From Bacillota bacterium (GTDB lineage: Bacteria > Bacillota > Clostridia > Christensenellales > Aristaeellaceae): a stretch of 64,000 nucleotides of DNA. Each line of letters opens with the position of its first letter. Within the stretch, counting starts at the first letter, position 1. Shown here piece by piece: positions 37,536-45,262 of the stretch. The position numbers and the translations under genes are program-made. The notes beneath the pieces are model-generated. The model did not search any database. It had not been told where the DNA came from and saw nothing but the letters and a program-made list of their open reading frames with translations. Where the stretch lies: assembly GCA_023392515.1 (NCBI GenBank), contig JAEVYX010000041.1:1-64000 (forward strand). Reading direction: 5' to 3'.

Positions 37536-38447
37536 GTGGAAAAGCCACCTTTGATCGCGATTGTGGGGCCCACAGCATGCGGAAAGACAGCTCTTTCCAT
37601 TCAGTTGGCTCATAAACTGGATGGGGAAGTCGTTGCCATGGATTCCATGCAGGTATACCGATTCATGGATATTGGTACTGCAAAGCCTACCCTAACAGAA
37701 AGAGAAGGCATTTCTCACCATATGCTGGATGTAGTGGATCCCAAGGATTCATATTCCGTAGCGGAGTATGTTCGGGATGCAAAAGTCTGCATTGCGGATA
37801 TCCATCAGCGCGGCAGGATTCCTATTCTGGTGGGCGGAACAGGGTTATATTTGAAAGCTGTGACCACATCCATGGCCTTGGGCAGCACCCAAGGCCATCC
37901 GGCTGTTCGGGAGCGTCTGAACCGTATTGCCGATGAAAAAGACGGAAACATTTTGCTGCACAGCATGCTCGTCAAAATAGATCCCAAAACAGCAAACCGG
38001 CTGCATCCAAATGATGTCAGGCGGGTCATCCGTGCATTGGAAGTTTTTGAAATCACTGGCGTTCCTTTTTCCGCACAAAAAACAGCTTTACAAGAGGATG
38101 ACTGTCCCTATGAACTGTGTATTCTTGGACTGATGATGGACCGTGAGATTCTATATCAAAGAATTGAAAACCGTGTAGAGAATATGATGGAGCAAGGATT
38201 GCTTCAGGAAGTAAAACAGCTCATGGAATACGGCGTATCAAAAGATGCTCAGGCCATGCAGGGACTTGGATATAAAGAATTGATACCGGTTTTGAACGAG
38301 GATATAACCCTTGACATGGCCGTGGCACAAATCAAGCTTGGGACACGCCATTATGCCAAAAGGCAAATGACCTGGTTTCGACGCGTGCAAGATATACTTT
38401 GGTCCGATTCTCCCAACGAACTCCTTTCGAAATGCTTTAGAAAATAG
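37536..38447 (+). CDS. miaA: tRNA dimethylallyltransferase MiaA
   Basis: This 303-residue enzyme adds the dimethylallyl group to A37 of tRNAs, the substrate for MiaB encoded about 5 kb upstream. It shows the P-loop GPTACGKTALSIQLA at residues 9-23, the catalytic DSMQVYRFMDIGTAKPT and the Arg-rich YAKRQMTWFR near the C-terminus. The start is GTG 37536, after AAAAGGAG at proper spacing. Confidence 0.96.
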   Translation: MEKPPLIAIVGPTACGKTALSIQLAHKLDGEVVAMDSMQVYRFMDIGTAKPTLTEREGISHHMLDVVDPKDSYSVAEYVRDAKVCIADIHQRGRIPILVGGTGLYLKAVTTSMALGSTQGHPAVRERLNRIADEKDGNILLHSMLVKIDPKTANRLHPNDVRRVIRALEVFEITGVPFSAQKTALQEDDCPYELCILGLMMDREILYQRIENRVENMMEQGLLQEVKQLMEYGVSKDAQAMQGLGYKELIPVLNEDITLDMAVAQIKLGTRHYAKRQMTWFRRVQDILWSDSPNELLSKCFRK

Positions 38448-38450
38448 ACT

Positions 38451-38480
38451 TTGTTATCTTTTACAAAAGCAGACTATATT
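38451..38480 (+). promoter_or_regulatory. Promoter candidate before the PLP lyase gene
   Basis: TTGTTA (38451-38456), an 18-bp spacer and TATATT (38475-38480), 22 bases before the start codon. Confidence 0.45.
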
Positions 38481-38501
38481 ACGCTGTGGGGAGCAAAATA
38501 G

Positions 38502-39746
38502 ATGACACAAATTGAAAAATTGGTAGAAGCAGCCGAACAGGACTGCCAGGAAGTTTTTCACCACGTTGAAAGCATTGAGCTTCATAATACTCGCCGGGTG
38601 TTGGATGTGATGCGCAAGTATCAGGTAGCCGGCCGCCATTTTGCCCCCACGACCGGATATGGGTATGGGGATGTGGGAAGAGATATCCTCGAAGAAATCT
38701 TTGCATCGCTTTTTGGTACAGAAGCGGCAATTGTGCGGCCTCATATTGCATCGGGTACACATGCTCTAGCCCTGTGCCTATTTGGTTTGCTATTACCCGG
38801 CGATCATCTGTTATCCGCGGCAGGTAAACCATATGACACCATGGAGAACGTAATCGGCATAAATGAGAAATGTGCTGGTTCTCTTGCAGAAATGGGTGTA
38901 ACCTACAGTCATGTTAATTTGGATTCGAATGGAGCAATTGATCTGACGGCTGTTCGCAAGGCTATACAGCCAAACACAAAGGTCGTGCTATTACAGCGCA
39001 GCCGGGGATATGATTGGCGGAATTCTCTTATGCCGGAGGATATGGATCCCCTTAGCAAAATGCTGCACCAAGATTATCCGGGCATTACTATAATGGTTGA
39101 TAATTGCTATGGTGAATTTGTAAAAGAAGAAGAACCCTCCCATTATGGTGCAGATGTATGCGTAGGAAGCTTGATCAAAAATCCTGGCGGTGGGCTAGCT
39201 CCGACAGGTGGATATATTGTAGGCACATCTGCCTGCATAGAAAGAATCGCAGCAAGGCTTACAGCGCCTGGTATTGGAAGGGAAGTGGGTTCTTATGCAG
39301 GAAGTTATCAGCCATTTTACCAAGGGCTGTTCATGGCGCCCCATGTGGTAGCACAAGCACTTAAAACGGCAACTCTGGCGGCAAGGGTCTTTGAAAGGCT
39401 TGGAATGGAAACAACACCAAGTGCTTTATCACCACGATCAGATATTATTCAGGCCATAAAAATGGGCACACCCCAGCGTCTCATCTCTTTTTGCCAGGGA
39501 ATACAACTTCATTCCCCAGTCGACAGTATGGCGGTACCAGAGCCATGGGATATGCCGGGCTACCAACATCAGGTCATTATGGCTGCCGGCACCTTTGTGT
39601 CCGGCGCGTCTATAGAATTGAGTGCGGATGCACCAATGAGGGAACCATATATCGCTTATCTCCAAGGTGGTTTAACTTATAGCCATGGGAAAATAGCTAT
39701 CACTGAAACGCTATATTATATGCAAAAAGCAGGTTGCCTAAATTAG
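38502..39746 (+). CDS. YnbB-like PLP-dependent lyase (methionine gamma-lyase / aluminium resistance family)
   Basis: This 414-residue fold-type I PLP enzyme belongs to COG4100. Signatures include an early GYGYGDVGRDILEEIFASLFG segment and VRPHIASGTHALALCLFGLL. The probable PLP-lysine lies in CVGSLIKNPGGGLAPTGGYIVG at about residues 223-232. In Bacillus the homologue ynbB lies downstream of miaA and hfq; here hfq is absent from this position. Substrate is unproven; the aluminium resistance name comes from an old plant-associated report. Confidence 0.88.
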   Translation: MTQIEKLVEAAEQDCQEVFHHVESIELHNTRRVLDVMRKYQVAGRHFAPTTGYGYGDVGRDILEEIFASLFGTEAAIVRPHIASGTHALALCLFGLLLPGDHLLSAAGKPYDTMENVIGINEKCAGSLAEMGVTYSHVNLDSNGAIDLTAVRKAIQPNTKVVLLQRSRGYDWRNSLMPEDMDPLSKMLHQDYPGITIMVDNCYGEFVKEEEPSHYGADVCVGSLIKNPGGGLAPTGGYIVGTSACIERIAARLTAPGIGREVGSYAGSYQPFYQGLFMAPHVVAQALKTATLAARVFERLGMETTPSALSPRSDIIQAIKMGTPQRLISFCQGIQLHSPVDSMAVPEPWDMPGYQHQVIMAAGTFVSGASIELSADAPMREPYIAYLQGGLTYSHGKIAITETLYYMQKAGCLN

Positions 39747-39756
39747 GCAGCCTGCT
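39729..39756 (+). terminator. Hairpin terminator overlapping the end of the PLP lyase gene
   Basis: A 14-bp near-perfect palindrome (AGCAGGTTGCCTAA with TTAGGCAGCCTGCT, one G-U pair) includes the TAG stop and is followed by TTCATGTTTT. The T run is imperfect. Confidence 0.55.
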
Positions 39757-39757
39757 T

Positions 39758-39787
39758 TCATGTTTTACCCTATTCCCATCATATACT
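39758..39787 (+). promoter_or_regulatory. Candidate sigma-E sporulation promoter for spoIVFAB
   Basis: TCATGTT (39758-39764) resembles the sigma-E -35 (KMATATT). Fifteen bases later CATATACT (39780-39787) fits the -10 pattern CATAnnnT. It lies 21 bases before the SpoIVFA start, and spoIVF belongs to the mother-cell sigma-E regulon in Bacillus. Confidence 0.45.
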
Positions 39788-39808
39788 TTGCAGAAGGGAG
39801 TGGGGTCT

Positions 39809-40516
39809 ATGCCGAAACAATCTTTGCCAAGGGCACAAGTAGGGCCAATGCAGCTTATCCATCAAAAAGATCAAGGAGAGGTTGAGAAGCCTGCAGCATT
39901 GGAGCATAAACCTGGATTCAATTGGATTCAAAGCGGAAAAAAATCATTTGCAGAGCGTTTAACTCGCAATGTAGCAGTAGCTGCGGCTTTACTACTCTGT
40001 GTTGTTGCCGTGCGGAATGCATCAAGCCCTGAAACAGTGGATGTATTTCAAGCCATTCAGCAGAGTATGACCCTTGATTTGAATGAATCCATAGGAAAAT
40101 TGACTTTTGTAAGCAATTTGCTGCCAGAAACAGCGCTTGTATTCTGGAACTCCTCACCGACCATCAGCGTAATGGCTCCTGTACAGGGTGATATTGTTCA
40201 CGTATGGCATGAGGCAGAACCGTATATTGCCCTAATGGGAGCATCTGAAGACGTCCGGGCTGCCGCAGACGGTGAAGTGATGAATATTGCTCACGGGGAT
40301 GGAGAGGAGCGCATCATTCGCATCCGTCATGATAATGGTTTGGAGACAATGTATGGAAACCTGGAAGAATCCTTAGTATCAGAAGGCGATCAGGTGTATG
40401 AAGGGGATATAATAGGCAATACAATAAAGAGCCAACCTGTTTTATTTGAATTGCGTCAAGATGGGCGATCCATTGATCCCACCTACTTGATGAAAGCAGT
40501 GGTGGCAGCGCCGTGA
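39809..40516 (+). CDS. spoIVFA: SpoIVFA-like protein (degenerate M23 domain, membrane-anchored)
   Basis: This 235-residue protein has one membrane segment (about residues 50-66, NVAVAAALLLCVVAVRNA) and a C-terminal LytM/M23-like domain. The M23 metal ligands are not kept: the second motif reads MYGNLE where active enzymes have YGHL. This fits SpoIVFA, which tethers and inhibits the SpoIVFB protease in the forespore membrane. The next gene overlaps by GTGA and encodes that protease. ATG 39809 follows GAAGGGAG; an upstream in-frame start lies inside the previous gene. Confidence 0.82.
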   Translation: MPKQSLPRAQVGPMQLIHQKDQGEVEKPAALEHKPGFNWIQSGKKSFAERLTRNVAVAAALLLCVVAVRNASSPETVDVFQAIQQSMTLDLNESIGKLTFVSNLLPETALVFWNSSPTISVMAPVQGDIVHVWHEAEPYIALMGASEDVRAAADGEVMNIAHGDGEERIIRIRHDNGLETMYGNLEESLVSEGDQVYEGDIIGNTIKSQPVLFELRQDGRSIDPTYLMKAVVAAP

Positions 40517-41397
40517 GAGTGCTTGTTTTACAGGATACGCTGGTCCGCATTCATCCTTTTGCGTTAATTGGCGCTTTATATTTCCTGGCGTTTGGGAATG
40601 GGGAAATGGTTCTCAGCGGATTTGCTGCGCTGCTTTTGCATGAAGTCGCACATGTAGCAACTGCAAAAGCCTTTCGATTCACCGTTCCAGAAATGGAGAT
40701 TACGCCCTTCGGAGGCGTTGCCAAAATAGAGGATCTTCAACAAGCTACACCTGTGCAGCAATTTTTCATCGCAGTGGCCGGTCCTTTTGCAAATTGGGTT
40801 TGCTGCCTTATTTGCGCCTGGTTTGTTCAAATGCAATGGGCCAATCCTTACACACTGCAGCATTTTGTACATTGGAATATGCTGCTGCTTTGCTTCAATT
40901 TGATTCCGGTATTACCTTTGGATGGGGGGCGTATTGCGCAAGCCCTATTATCGCCGCTAATAGGCTGGGAGAGGGCAGCTAAAGCCTTATCCTTCGCCGG
41001 TATATTGTTAGGGCTCGCTTTGGTTGGTTTGTCCATCTTTGGCGCACTAAACGGTGTGGCGAATCTATCACTTATGATCGCAGGCTGTTATCTGATGTAT
41101 GCGGCCAACCTTTCCAAAACAATGGCCGCTGCACAATGCATACATAGTGTGATATCAAAGAAAGTAAAATTGGAGCATGAAAAAGCACTTCGGGTGGAAT
41201 CTCTGGGAGTAGCAAGGAAAATAACTGTCAAGGCACTATTTCGGCGCATGTCTCCGGGGAAATACCATCGGGTATTTGTAATGGACGAGGATGGCTTAAC
41301 CAGTATAGGAGAACTAGACGACGGCGTTTTAGTTAATGCATTATTGGATACGCCGAATGAAACGGTAGAAAATCTGTTAAAAAAGCAAAGGACATAA
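40513..41397 (+). CDS. spoIVFB: SpoIVFB-like M50 intramembrane metalloprotease
   Basis: This 294-residue site-2-type protease has HEVAH (HExxH zinc motif) at residues about 43-47 and the third ligand in NLIPVLPLDGGR at about 132-143. Five or six membrane segments and a C-terminal CBS-like region (about 205-290, MSPGKYHRVFVMDEDGLTSIGELDD) are present. SpoIVFB cleaves pro-sigma-K during sporulation. GTG 40513 overlaps the SpoIVFA stop. It marks the organism as a spore former or recent descendant of one. Confidence 0.88.
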   Translation: MRVLVLQDTLVRIHPFALIGALYFLAFGNGEMVLSGFAALLLHEVAHVATAKAFRFTVPEMEITPFGGVAKIEDLQQATPVQQFFIAVAGPFANWVCCLICAWFVQMQWANPYTLQHFVHWNMLLLCFNLIPVLPLDGGRIAQALLSPLIGWERAAKALSFAGILLGLALVGLSIFGALNGVANLSLMIAGCYLMYAANLSKTMAAAQCIHSVISKKVKLEHEKALRVESLGVARKITVKALFRRMSPGKYHRVFVMDEDGLTSIGELDDGVLVNALLDTPNETVENLLKKQRT

Positions 41398-41398
41398 A

Positions 41399-41422
41399 AA
41401 AAGACGCATTTTTGCGTCTTTT
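41399..41422. terminator. Bidirectional terminator shared by spoIVFB and tRNA-Trp
   Basis: AAAGACGCA (41400-41408) pairs with TGCGTCTTT (41413-41421) around TTTT, with A and T runs on both sides. It ends both converging transcripts. Confidence 0.85.
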
Positions 41423-41495
41423 GGCAGGGGCAGAAGGACTCGAACCCTCAACAAAGGTTTTGGAGACCCACGTGTTACCATTACACCATGCCCCT
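41422..41495 (-). tRNA. trnW: tRNA-Trp (anticodon CCA)
   Basis: A 74-nt cloverleaf with encoded 3' CCA. The acceptor stem is AGGGGCA with TGCCCCT and the discriminator is G, as in Escherichia coli tRNA-Trp. The D stem is GTGT with ACAC and the anticodon loop is CTCCAAA, giving anticodon CCA. The T arm is GAGGG-TTCGAGT-CCTTC and the variable loop is four bases. The anticodon stem has a T-T mismatch at 27-43 and a G-T pair at 28-42, so it is weaker than usual. A CCA anticodon agrees with TGA being used as a stop throughout the window. Confidence 0.93.
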
Positions 41496-41513
41496 TTATG
41501 CGGAACAAGAAAG

Positions 41514-41542
41514 ATTATACACTGGATCTTCTTTTCTGTCAA
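41514..41542 (-). promoter_or_regulatory. Consensus promoter of tRNA-Trp
   Basis: On the minus strand TTGACA (41542-41537), a 17-bp spacer and TATAAT (41519-41514) are perfect matches, 19 bases before the mature tRNA 5' end. Confidence 0.9.
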
Positions 41543-41705
41543 CATGAATTTCCTTTTGTATTATATGATCGCTGCTGCTGGAAAAGGAATTTTACAGCAT
41601 ATTTCCTGCTCTTCATTAATGTAGCGTATTGCATGCATCAAATTCATACAGTACGTTGATACTATAACTATAATGCTAGAATTTATTATTTCTCTTCGCT
41701 CCCTT

Positions 41706-41734
41706 TTGCAAACCATTCCGGGCTATGTTATAAT
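41706..41734 (+). promoter_or_regulatory. Promoter of proC
   Basis: TTGCAA (41706-41711), 17-bp spacer, TATAAT (41729-41734), 32 bases before the proC start. The stretch from the tRNA promoter to here (about 41543-41705) is AT-rich and shows no gene. Confidence 0.75.
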
Positions 41735-41765
41735 CAGGAAGATGCCACAAAAGGGGGATCAGAAT

Positions 41766-42569
41766 ATGAAAATCGGCTTTATCGGCGCCGGAAATATGGC
41801 TACGGCCATGATTCAAGGTATGCTGTCTAAAGGATTCGCAGATGGATCAAACATCATGATTTCAAGGAGAAATGCTGCCGAGCGAGTTCAAACAGCCCAA
41901 AAATTCGGTATTTTGGAAACAGGTGATAATGTTCATCTCGTAAAAGCATGTGATGTAATTATTTTAGCGGTAAAGCCTTATTTCCTGGAGCAGGTTATTC
42001 ATGAAATTAAGCCTTACGCCCAAGGAAAAAGTTTCATTTCTGTAGCTGCCGGGTGGTCCTTTGCCATGCTGAAGGAGGCTTTTTCTCCCCAACAGATACA
42101 TCTGCTGCGAGTGACGCCCAACACTCCTGCCTTGGTGGGAGAAGGCGTAACGGCTATTTGTGAAGAAACAACCTTCATCCCTGAGCATTTGGCCTGGGCA
42201 AAGGAGCTTTTTGGAACCTTGGGGACAGTTCACGTTCTTCCTGAACGGCTTTTTGATGCAGTGGTTGCAGTCAGCGGCAGCAGTCCTGCGTATGTTTATG
42301 CTTTTATTGAAGCTATGGGTGATGGGGCCGTCCGCTTGGGCCTTCCCAGAGCAATGGCATATGAAATGGCAGCCCAGGCGGTTCTTGGCGCCGCTAAAAT
42401 GGTTCTTTCCACCGGAACCCACCCTGGTGCATTAAAAGATGCCGTATGTTCACCAGCCGGAAGTACGATTGAGGCCATGTATATACTTGAAAAAAATGGT
42501 TTCCGTGGCACTGTCATCGAAGCCATGGATGCTTGCAATGAAAAGCTAAAAAAAATGGCCTTCAAGTGA
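41766..42569 (+). CDS. proC: Pyrroline-5-carboxylate reductase
   Basis: This 267-residue enzyme makes proline from pyrroline-5-carboxylate with NAD(P)H. The Rossmann motif IGFIGAGNMATAMIQGM is at the N-terminus. The C-terminal dimer domain carries AVSGSSPAYVYAFIEAMGDGAVRLGL-type sequence and HPGALKDAVCSPAGSTIE. ATG 41766 follows GGGGG; the preceding in-frame extension covers the promoter, so it is not coding. Confidence 0.96.
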   Translation: MKIGFIGAGNMATAMIQGMLSKGFADGSNIMISRRNAAERVQTAQKFGILETGDNVHLVKACDVIILAVKPYFLEQVIHEIKPYAQGKSFISVAAGWSFAMLKEAFSPQQIHLLRVTPNTPALVGEGVTAICEETTFIPEHLAWAKELFGTLGTVHVLPERLFDAVVAVSGSSPAYVYAFIEAMGDGAVRLGLPRAMAYEMAAQAVLGAAKMVLSTGTHPGALKDAVCSPAGSTIEAMYILEKNGFRGTVIEAMDACNEKLKKMAFK

Positions 42570-42589
42570 CGAAAGAGGAGTAAAAACGC

Positions 42590-43117
42590 ATGCAACAGCA
42601 GACCGCACCGCAAAAAACGGTGCAAATCTACACGGATGGTGCTTGCTCCGGCAACCCTGGGCCTGGTGGTTGGGCAGCCATTCTTAGCTTTGGGGAACAC
42701 CGAAAAGAATTATCAGGATATATGCCTAGCACCACGAATAACCGTATGGAGTTGTTTGCAGCCATCAGCGGCCTTGGCGCGTTAAAGACTGGCTGCAAGG
42801 TGGAATTATATTCCGACTCGGCCTATCTGGTGAACGCTTTCACGGAAAAATGGATCGATAAGTGGCAGAAGAACGGCTGGAAAACAGCTGGGGGACAGCA
42901 AGTAGAAAACCAAGATCTTTGGCGTCTTTTATTGCATTTGCTGAAAAAACATGATGTTGCTTTTTTAAAAGTAAAGGGACATTCCGATCATCCCGAAAAC
43001 AACCGATGTGATGCGCTGGCGCGAGAGCAGATTCAGGAATATCTTCGTATCAATACGCCACCTAATGAAGATACGAATAACGGAACAGATGGGGGAACGT
43101 CCAAAAACACCAAATAG
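42590..43117 (+). CDS. rnhA: Ribonuclease HI
   Basis: This 175-residue enzyme degrades RNA in RNA-DNA hybrids. The catalytic acidic residues appear in [15 protein letters not shown] (Asp), [10 protein letters not shown] (Glu), LYSDSAYLV (Asp) and CDALARE (Asp). The basic protrusion segment [11 protein letters not shown] is present. The C-terminal tail of about 20 residues is polar and Asn/Thr-rich. It lies 20 bases after proC with GAGGAG upstream; its stop lies inside its own terminator. Confidence 0.95.
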   Translation: MQQQTAPQKTVQIYTDGACSGNPGPGGWAAILSFGEHRKELSGYMPSTTNNRMELFAAISGLGALKTGCKVELYSDSAYLVNAFTEKWIDKWQKNGWKTAGGQQVENQDLWRLLLHLLKKHDVAFLKVKGHSDHPENNRCDALAREQIQEYLRINTPPNEDTNNGTDGGTSKNTK

Positions 43118-43149
43118 AAGAAGGAGAGACCATCTTCCATTTGGTTTTT
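43110..43149 (+). terminator. Terminator overlapping the rnhA stop
   Basis: CCAAAT and GAAG (43110-43120) pair with CTTC and ATTTGG (43134-43144) with a one-base offset, followed by TTTTTA. The TAG stop is inside the stem. Confidence 0.65.
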
Positions 43150-43181
43150 ACTATTCGCAAAAGGATACTTTTACGAATAGT
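43150..43181. repeat. 32-bp near-perfect palindrome upstream of the tyrosine recombinase
   Basis: Two 13-bp arms, ACTATTCGCAAAA and TTTTACGAATAGT, are inverted repeats with a single mismatch and flank a 6-bp centre, GGATAC. It ends two bases before the -35 of the recombinase gene. The arm-centre-arm layout resembles a Xer/dif core site (11-6-11) but the sequence is not a recognised dif. An operator or a hairpin are alternatives. Confidence 0.6.
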
Positions 43182-43182
43182 A

Positions 43183-43211
43183 TTGACAAGAAATCGGGCA
43201 TATGATACACT
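43183..43211 (+). promoter_or_regulatory. Promoter of the tyrosine recombinase gene
   Basis: TTGACA (43183-43188), 17-bp spacer, TACACT (43206-43211). The leader to the start codon is about 115 nt and shows no gene. Confidence 0.65.
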
Positions 43212-43330
43212 TGGCTGAAGATTAATGAATTCCCAAATTGACAATCTAAGGCGATTTAACAGGATTATAGCAACTTCCCCTATGAATGGTTGATGAAAAA
43301 GCCTGAGAATCCCGAAAAAGGAGCGCTTTT

Positions 43331-44458
43331 ATGCAACAATCAGAACATCAAAAAAAGATTAATGAAAAGCGCACAGAACAAATTCGTCTGGTAGCCAAAG
43401 AGTTACCCCTTGCCTGTGGCGATTTTTTGCGGGCTATCAGCACGATTACCAGCAGCCTGACCCGCTTGGCCTATGCTTATGACTTGCGGATTTTTTTTCA
43501 TTACTTAAATTCAGAGATACCTCGTTATGCTGATTTGGACATCCGCAGCTTTCAGGATCAGGATATTACGGCAATTACGCAACATGATCTGGAAGGATTT
43601 GTAGAATATTTAACAATGTACTATAAGCCCCTAGCGTCAGAAAATGAATCCGATTTTGGACGAAAGCCAATAGAAAATCACGAATTAGGCATCATGCGAA
43701 AGCTTTCTGCGCTGCGCTCCTTCTTTGAATATCTTTTTTCAAGCAAGCGTATCCCAAGCAATATTACGACGCTTGTTCCGCTTCCTAAATTGCATGAACG
43801 TCCCATTTTGCGGTTAGAAATGGACGAAATCGCAAAAATGCTGGATGCAGCCCAAACGGGCAACTCATTAAGCGCAAAGCAACAGCAATACCAGCGGCTG
43901 ACCCGCTCCAGAGACATTGCCATGTTATCCTTGTTCTTGGGCACCGGCATCCGTGTTAGTGAGTGCGTCGGGATTCAAATAGATGATATTGATTTTTCGC
44001 AAAATGCATTCCTTGTAACAAGAAAAGGCGGCAATCAGGTGATGCTATATTTCCCTCAGGAGGTTGCTAATGCGTTGCATGTATACCTAGAGGAACGGAA
44101 GAATGTCATTCCGCTGGCTGGGCATGAAGATGCATTGTTTTTATCTTTGCAAAGGCGCAGAATCACCCAGCGGGCTGTTCAAAACCTGGTCAAAAAGTAT
44201 GCGTTGATTGCCGCACCGCTAAAAAAACGTATCAGTCCCCATAAGCTTCGAAGCACATTTGGCACAAACTTATATCACGAAACCGGAGACATTTATCTGG
44301 TAGCAGATGTGCTTGGGCATGCTGACGTGAACACAACCAGAAAACATTATGCCGCAATGACGGATGCTAGGCGCAAAGAAGCGGCCAAATTTGTCCATTT
44401 CCCAGAGAAAAAGAGCAAAGACAGTGAACCGATAAAAGAGAACGATTTGCAGAATTAG
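43331..44458 (+). CDS. XerC/XerD-like tyrosine recombinase
   Basis: This 375-residue protein has an N-terminal SAM-like core-binding domain (about residues 20-150). The catalytic domain has Arg in LGTGIRVSECVGI, Lys in LVTRKGGNQ, HKLRSTFGTNLY (His-x-x-Arg), LGHADVNTTRKHY (His, then the Tyr nucleophile). It is longer than XerC/D of Bacillus (about 300) by an N-terminal lead, an insert near residue 100-120 and a polar C-terminal tail. No phage or transposon genes surround it, so a chromosomal Xer role is more likely than an integrase. AAAAAGGAG precedes the ATG. Confidence 0.85.
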   Translation: MQQSEHQKKINEKRTEQIRLVAKELPLACGDFLRAISTITSSLTRLAYAYDLRIFFHYLNSEIPRYADLDIRSFQDQDITAITQHDLEGFVEYLTMYYKPLASENESDFGRKPIENHELGIMRKLSALRSFFEYLFSSKRIPSNITTLVPLPKLHERPILRLEMDEIAKMLDAAQTGNSLSAKQQQYQRLTRSRDIAMLSLFLGTGIRVSECVGIQIDDIDFSQNAFLVTRKGGNQVMLYFPQEVANALHVYLEERKNVIPLAGHEDALFLSLQRRRITQRAVQNLVKKYALIAAPLKKRISPHKLRSTFGTNLYHETGDIYLVADVLGHADVNTTRKHYAAMTDARRKEAAKFVHFPEKKSKDSEPIKENDLQN

Positions 44459-44472
44459 CGAACAAATGTTTG
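44459..44472. promoter_or_regulatory. LexA (SOS) box
   Basis: CGAACAAATGTTTG is a full match to the Gram-positive pattern CGAACRNRYGTTYG. It begins one base after the recombinase stop and lies just upstream of the lexA -35, so LexA probably represses its own gene. Confidence 0.85.
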
Positions 44473-44480
44473 ACTATTTC

Positions 44481-44509
44481 TTGCAATTGCATAATTCCTA
44501 TGATATACT
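44481..44509 (+). promoter_or_regulatory. Promoter of lexA
   Basis: TTGCAA (44481-44486), 17-bp spacer, TATACT (44504-44509), 36 bases before the lexA start. Confidence 0.7.
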
Positions 44510-44544
44510 AAAATCAAAATTGGGATACAGAGGCGATTGCAATC

Positions 44545-45153
44545 ATGAAAAAACCTCGCGGCGATAATCAACAGAAGATATTGAACTTCATCAAGCAAGA
44601 AATTCAAAGCAAGGGTTATCCGCCTTCTGTCCGCGAGATTGGTGATGCCGTAGGCCTTAAATCCACCTCTACCGTTCATGGGCATTTGACACGTTTGGAG
44701 AAAAAAGGGCTTCTTCACCGGGATTCCATGAAGCCTCGGGCCATGGAGGTACTTGATGACTCCCGGCTGGGGCGTTCATCGGCGATTACGATCCCCGTTG
44801 TTGGACGTGTTACGGCTGGTATGCCTATTTTGGCACAGGAAAACATCGATGAATATGTTGCCTTGCCCGAAAACATGCTGGGCGAAGGGACCTTTTTTAT
44901 ATTGTCTGTTCGAGGCGAAAGCATGATTACAGCCGGCATCATGGATGGTGATTTTGTGGTCGTACGAAAGCAGCCTGATGCCGTTAATGGAGATATTGTT
45001 GTCGCAATGATCGATGATGAAGCTACTGTTAAACGCTTTTTTAAAGAAAAGGGCGGCTTTCGCTTGCAACCGGAAAATCCGGATATGGCACCAATTCTTG
45101 TACCTGAAGTAACTATTTTAGGCAAGGTCGTATCACTTTATCGATTGATATAA
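44545..45153 (+). CDS. lexA: SOS repressor LexA
   Basis: This 202-residue repressor has an N-terminal winged helix (residues 1-65, with [23 protein letters not shown]). The cleavage site Ala-Gly lies in [11 protein letters not shown] at about residues 90-91. The C-terminal protease domain has catalytic Ser in [11 protein letters not shown] and Lys in DEATVKRFF. It binds the adjacent box and is self-cleaved on RecA activation. No strong ribosome site is visible before the ATG, which may keep expression low. Confidence 0.96.
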   Translation: MKKPRGDNQQKILNFIKQEIQSKGYPPSVREIGDAVGLKSTSTVHGHLTRLEKKGLLHRDSMKPRAMEVLDDSRLGRSSAITIPVVGRVTAGMPILAQENIDEYVALPENMLGEGTFFILSVRGESMITAGIMDGDFVVVRKQPDAVNGDIVVAMIDDEATVKRFFKEKGGFRLQPENPDMAPILVPEVTILGKVVSLYRLI

Positions 45154-45179
45154 AATGAGGTTTAAACATATGTAGAAAC

Positions 45180-45215
45180 AAGAAAATCCAGCCAATTCCG
45201 GTTGGATTTTCTTTT
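45180..45215. terminator. Bidirectional terminator between lexA and rodA
   Basis: AAGAAAATCCAGCC (45180-45193) pairs with GGTTGGATTTTCTT (45200-45213) apart from one G-T pair. It has T runs on both strands and separates two converging operons. Confidence 0.85.
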
Positions 45216-45262
45216 GGTATATGCTTTGTGGGATATGGTTAACTGGTCTCTTTCCCCCACTT

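Noticed and set aside
43238..43266. Second TTGACA in the recombinase leader
   Set aside because: The -10 position holds AGGATT, a poor match.
43331..44458. Integrase of a prophage or integrative element
   Set aside because: No phage, plasmid or transfer genes, no flanking direct repeats and no tRNA attachment site adjoin it; housekeeping genes lie on both sides.
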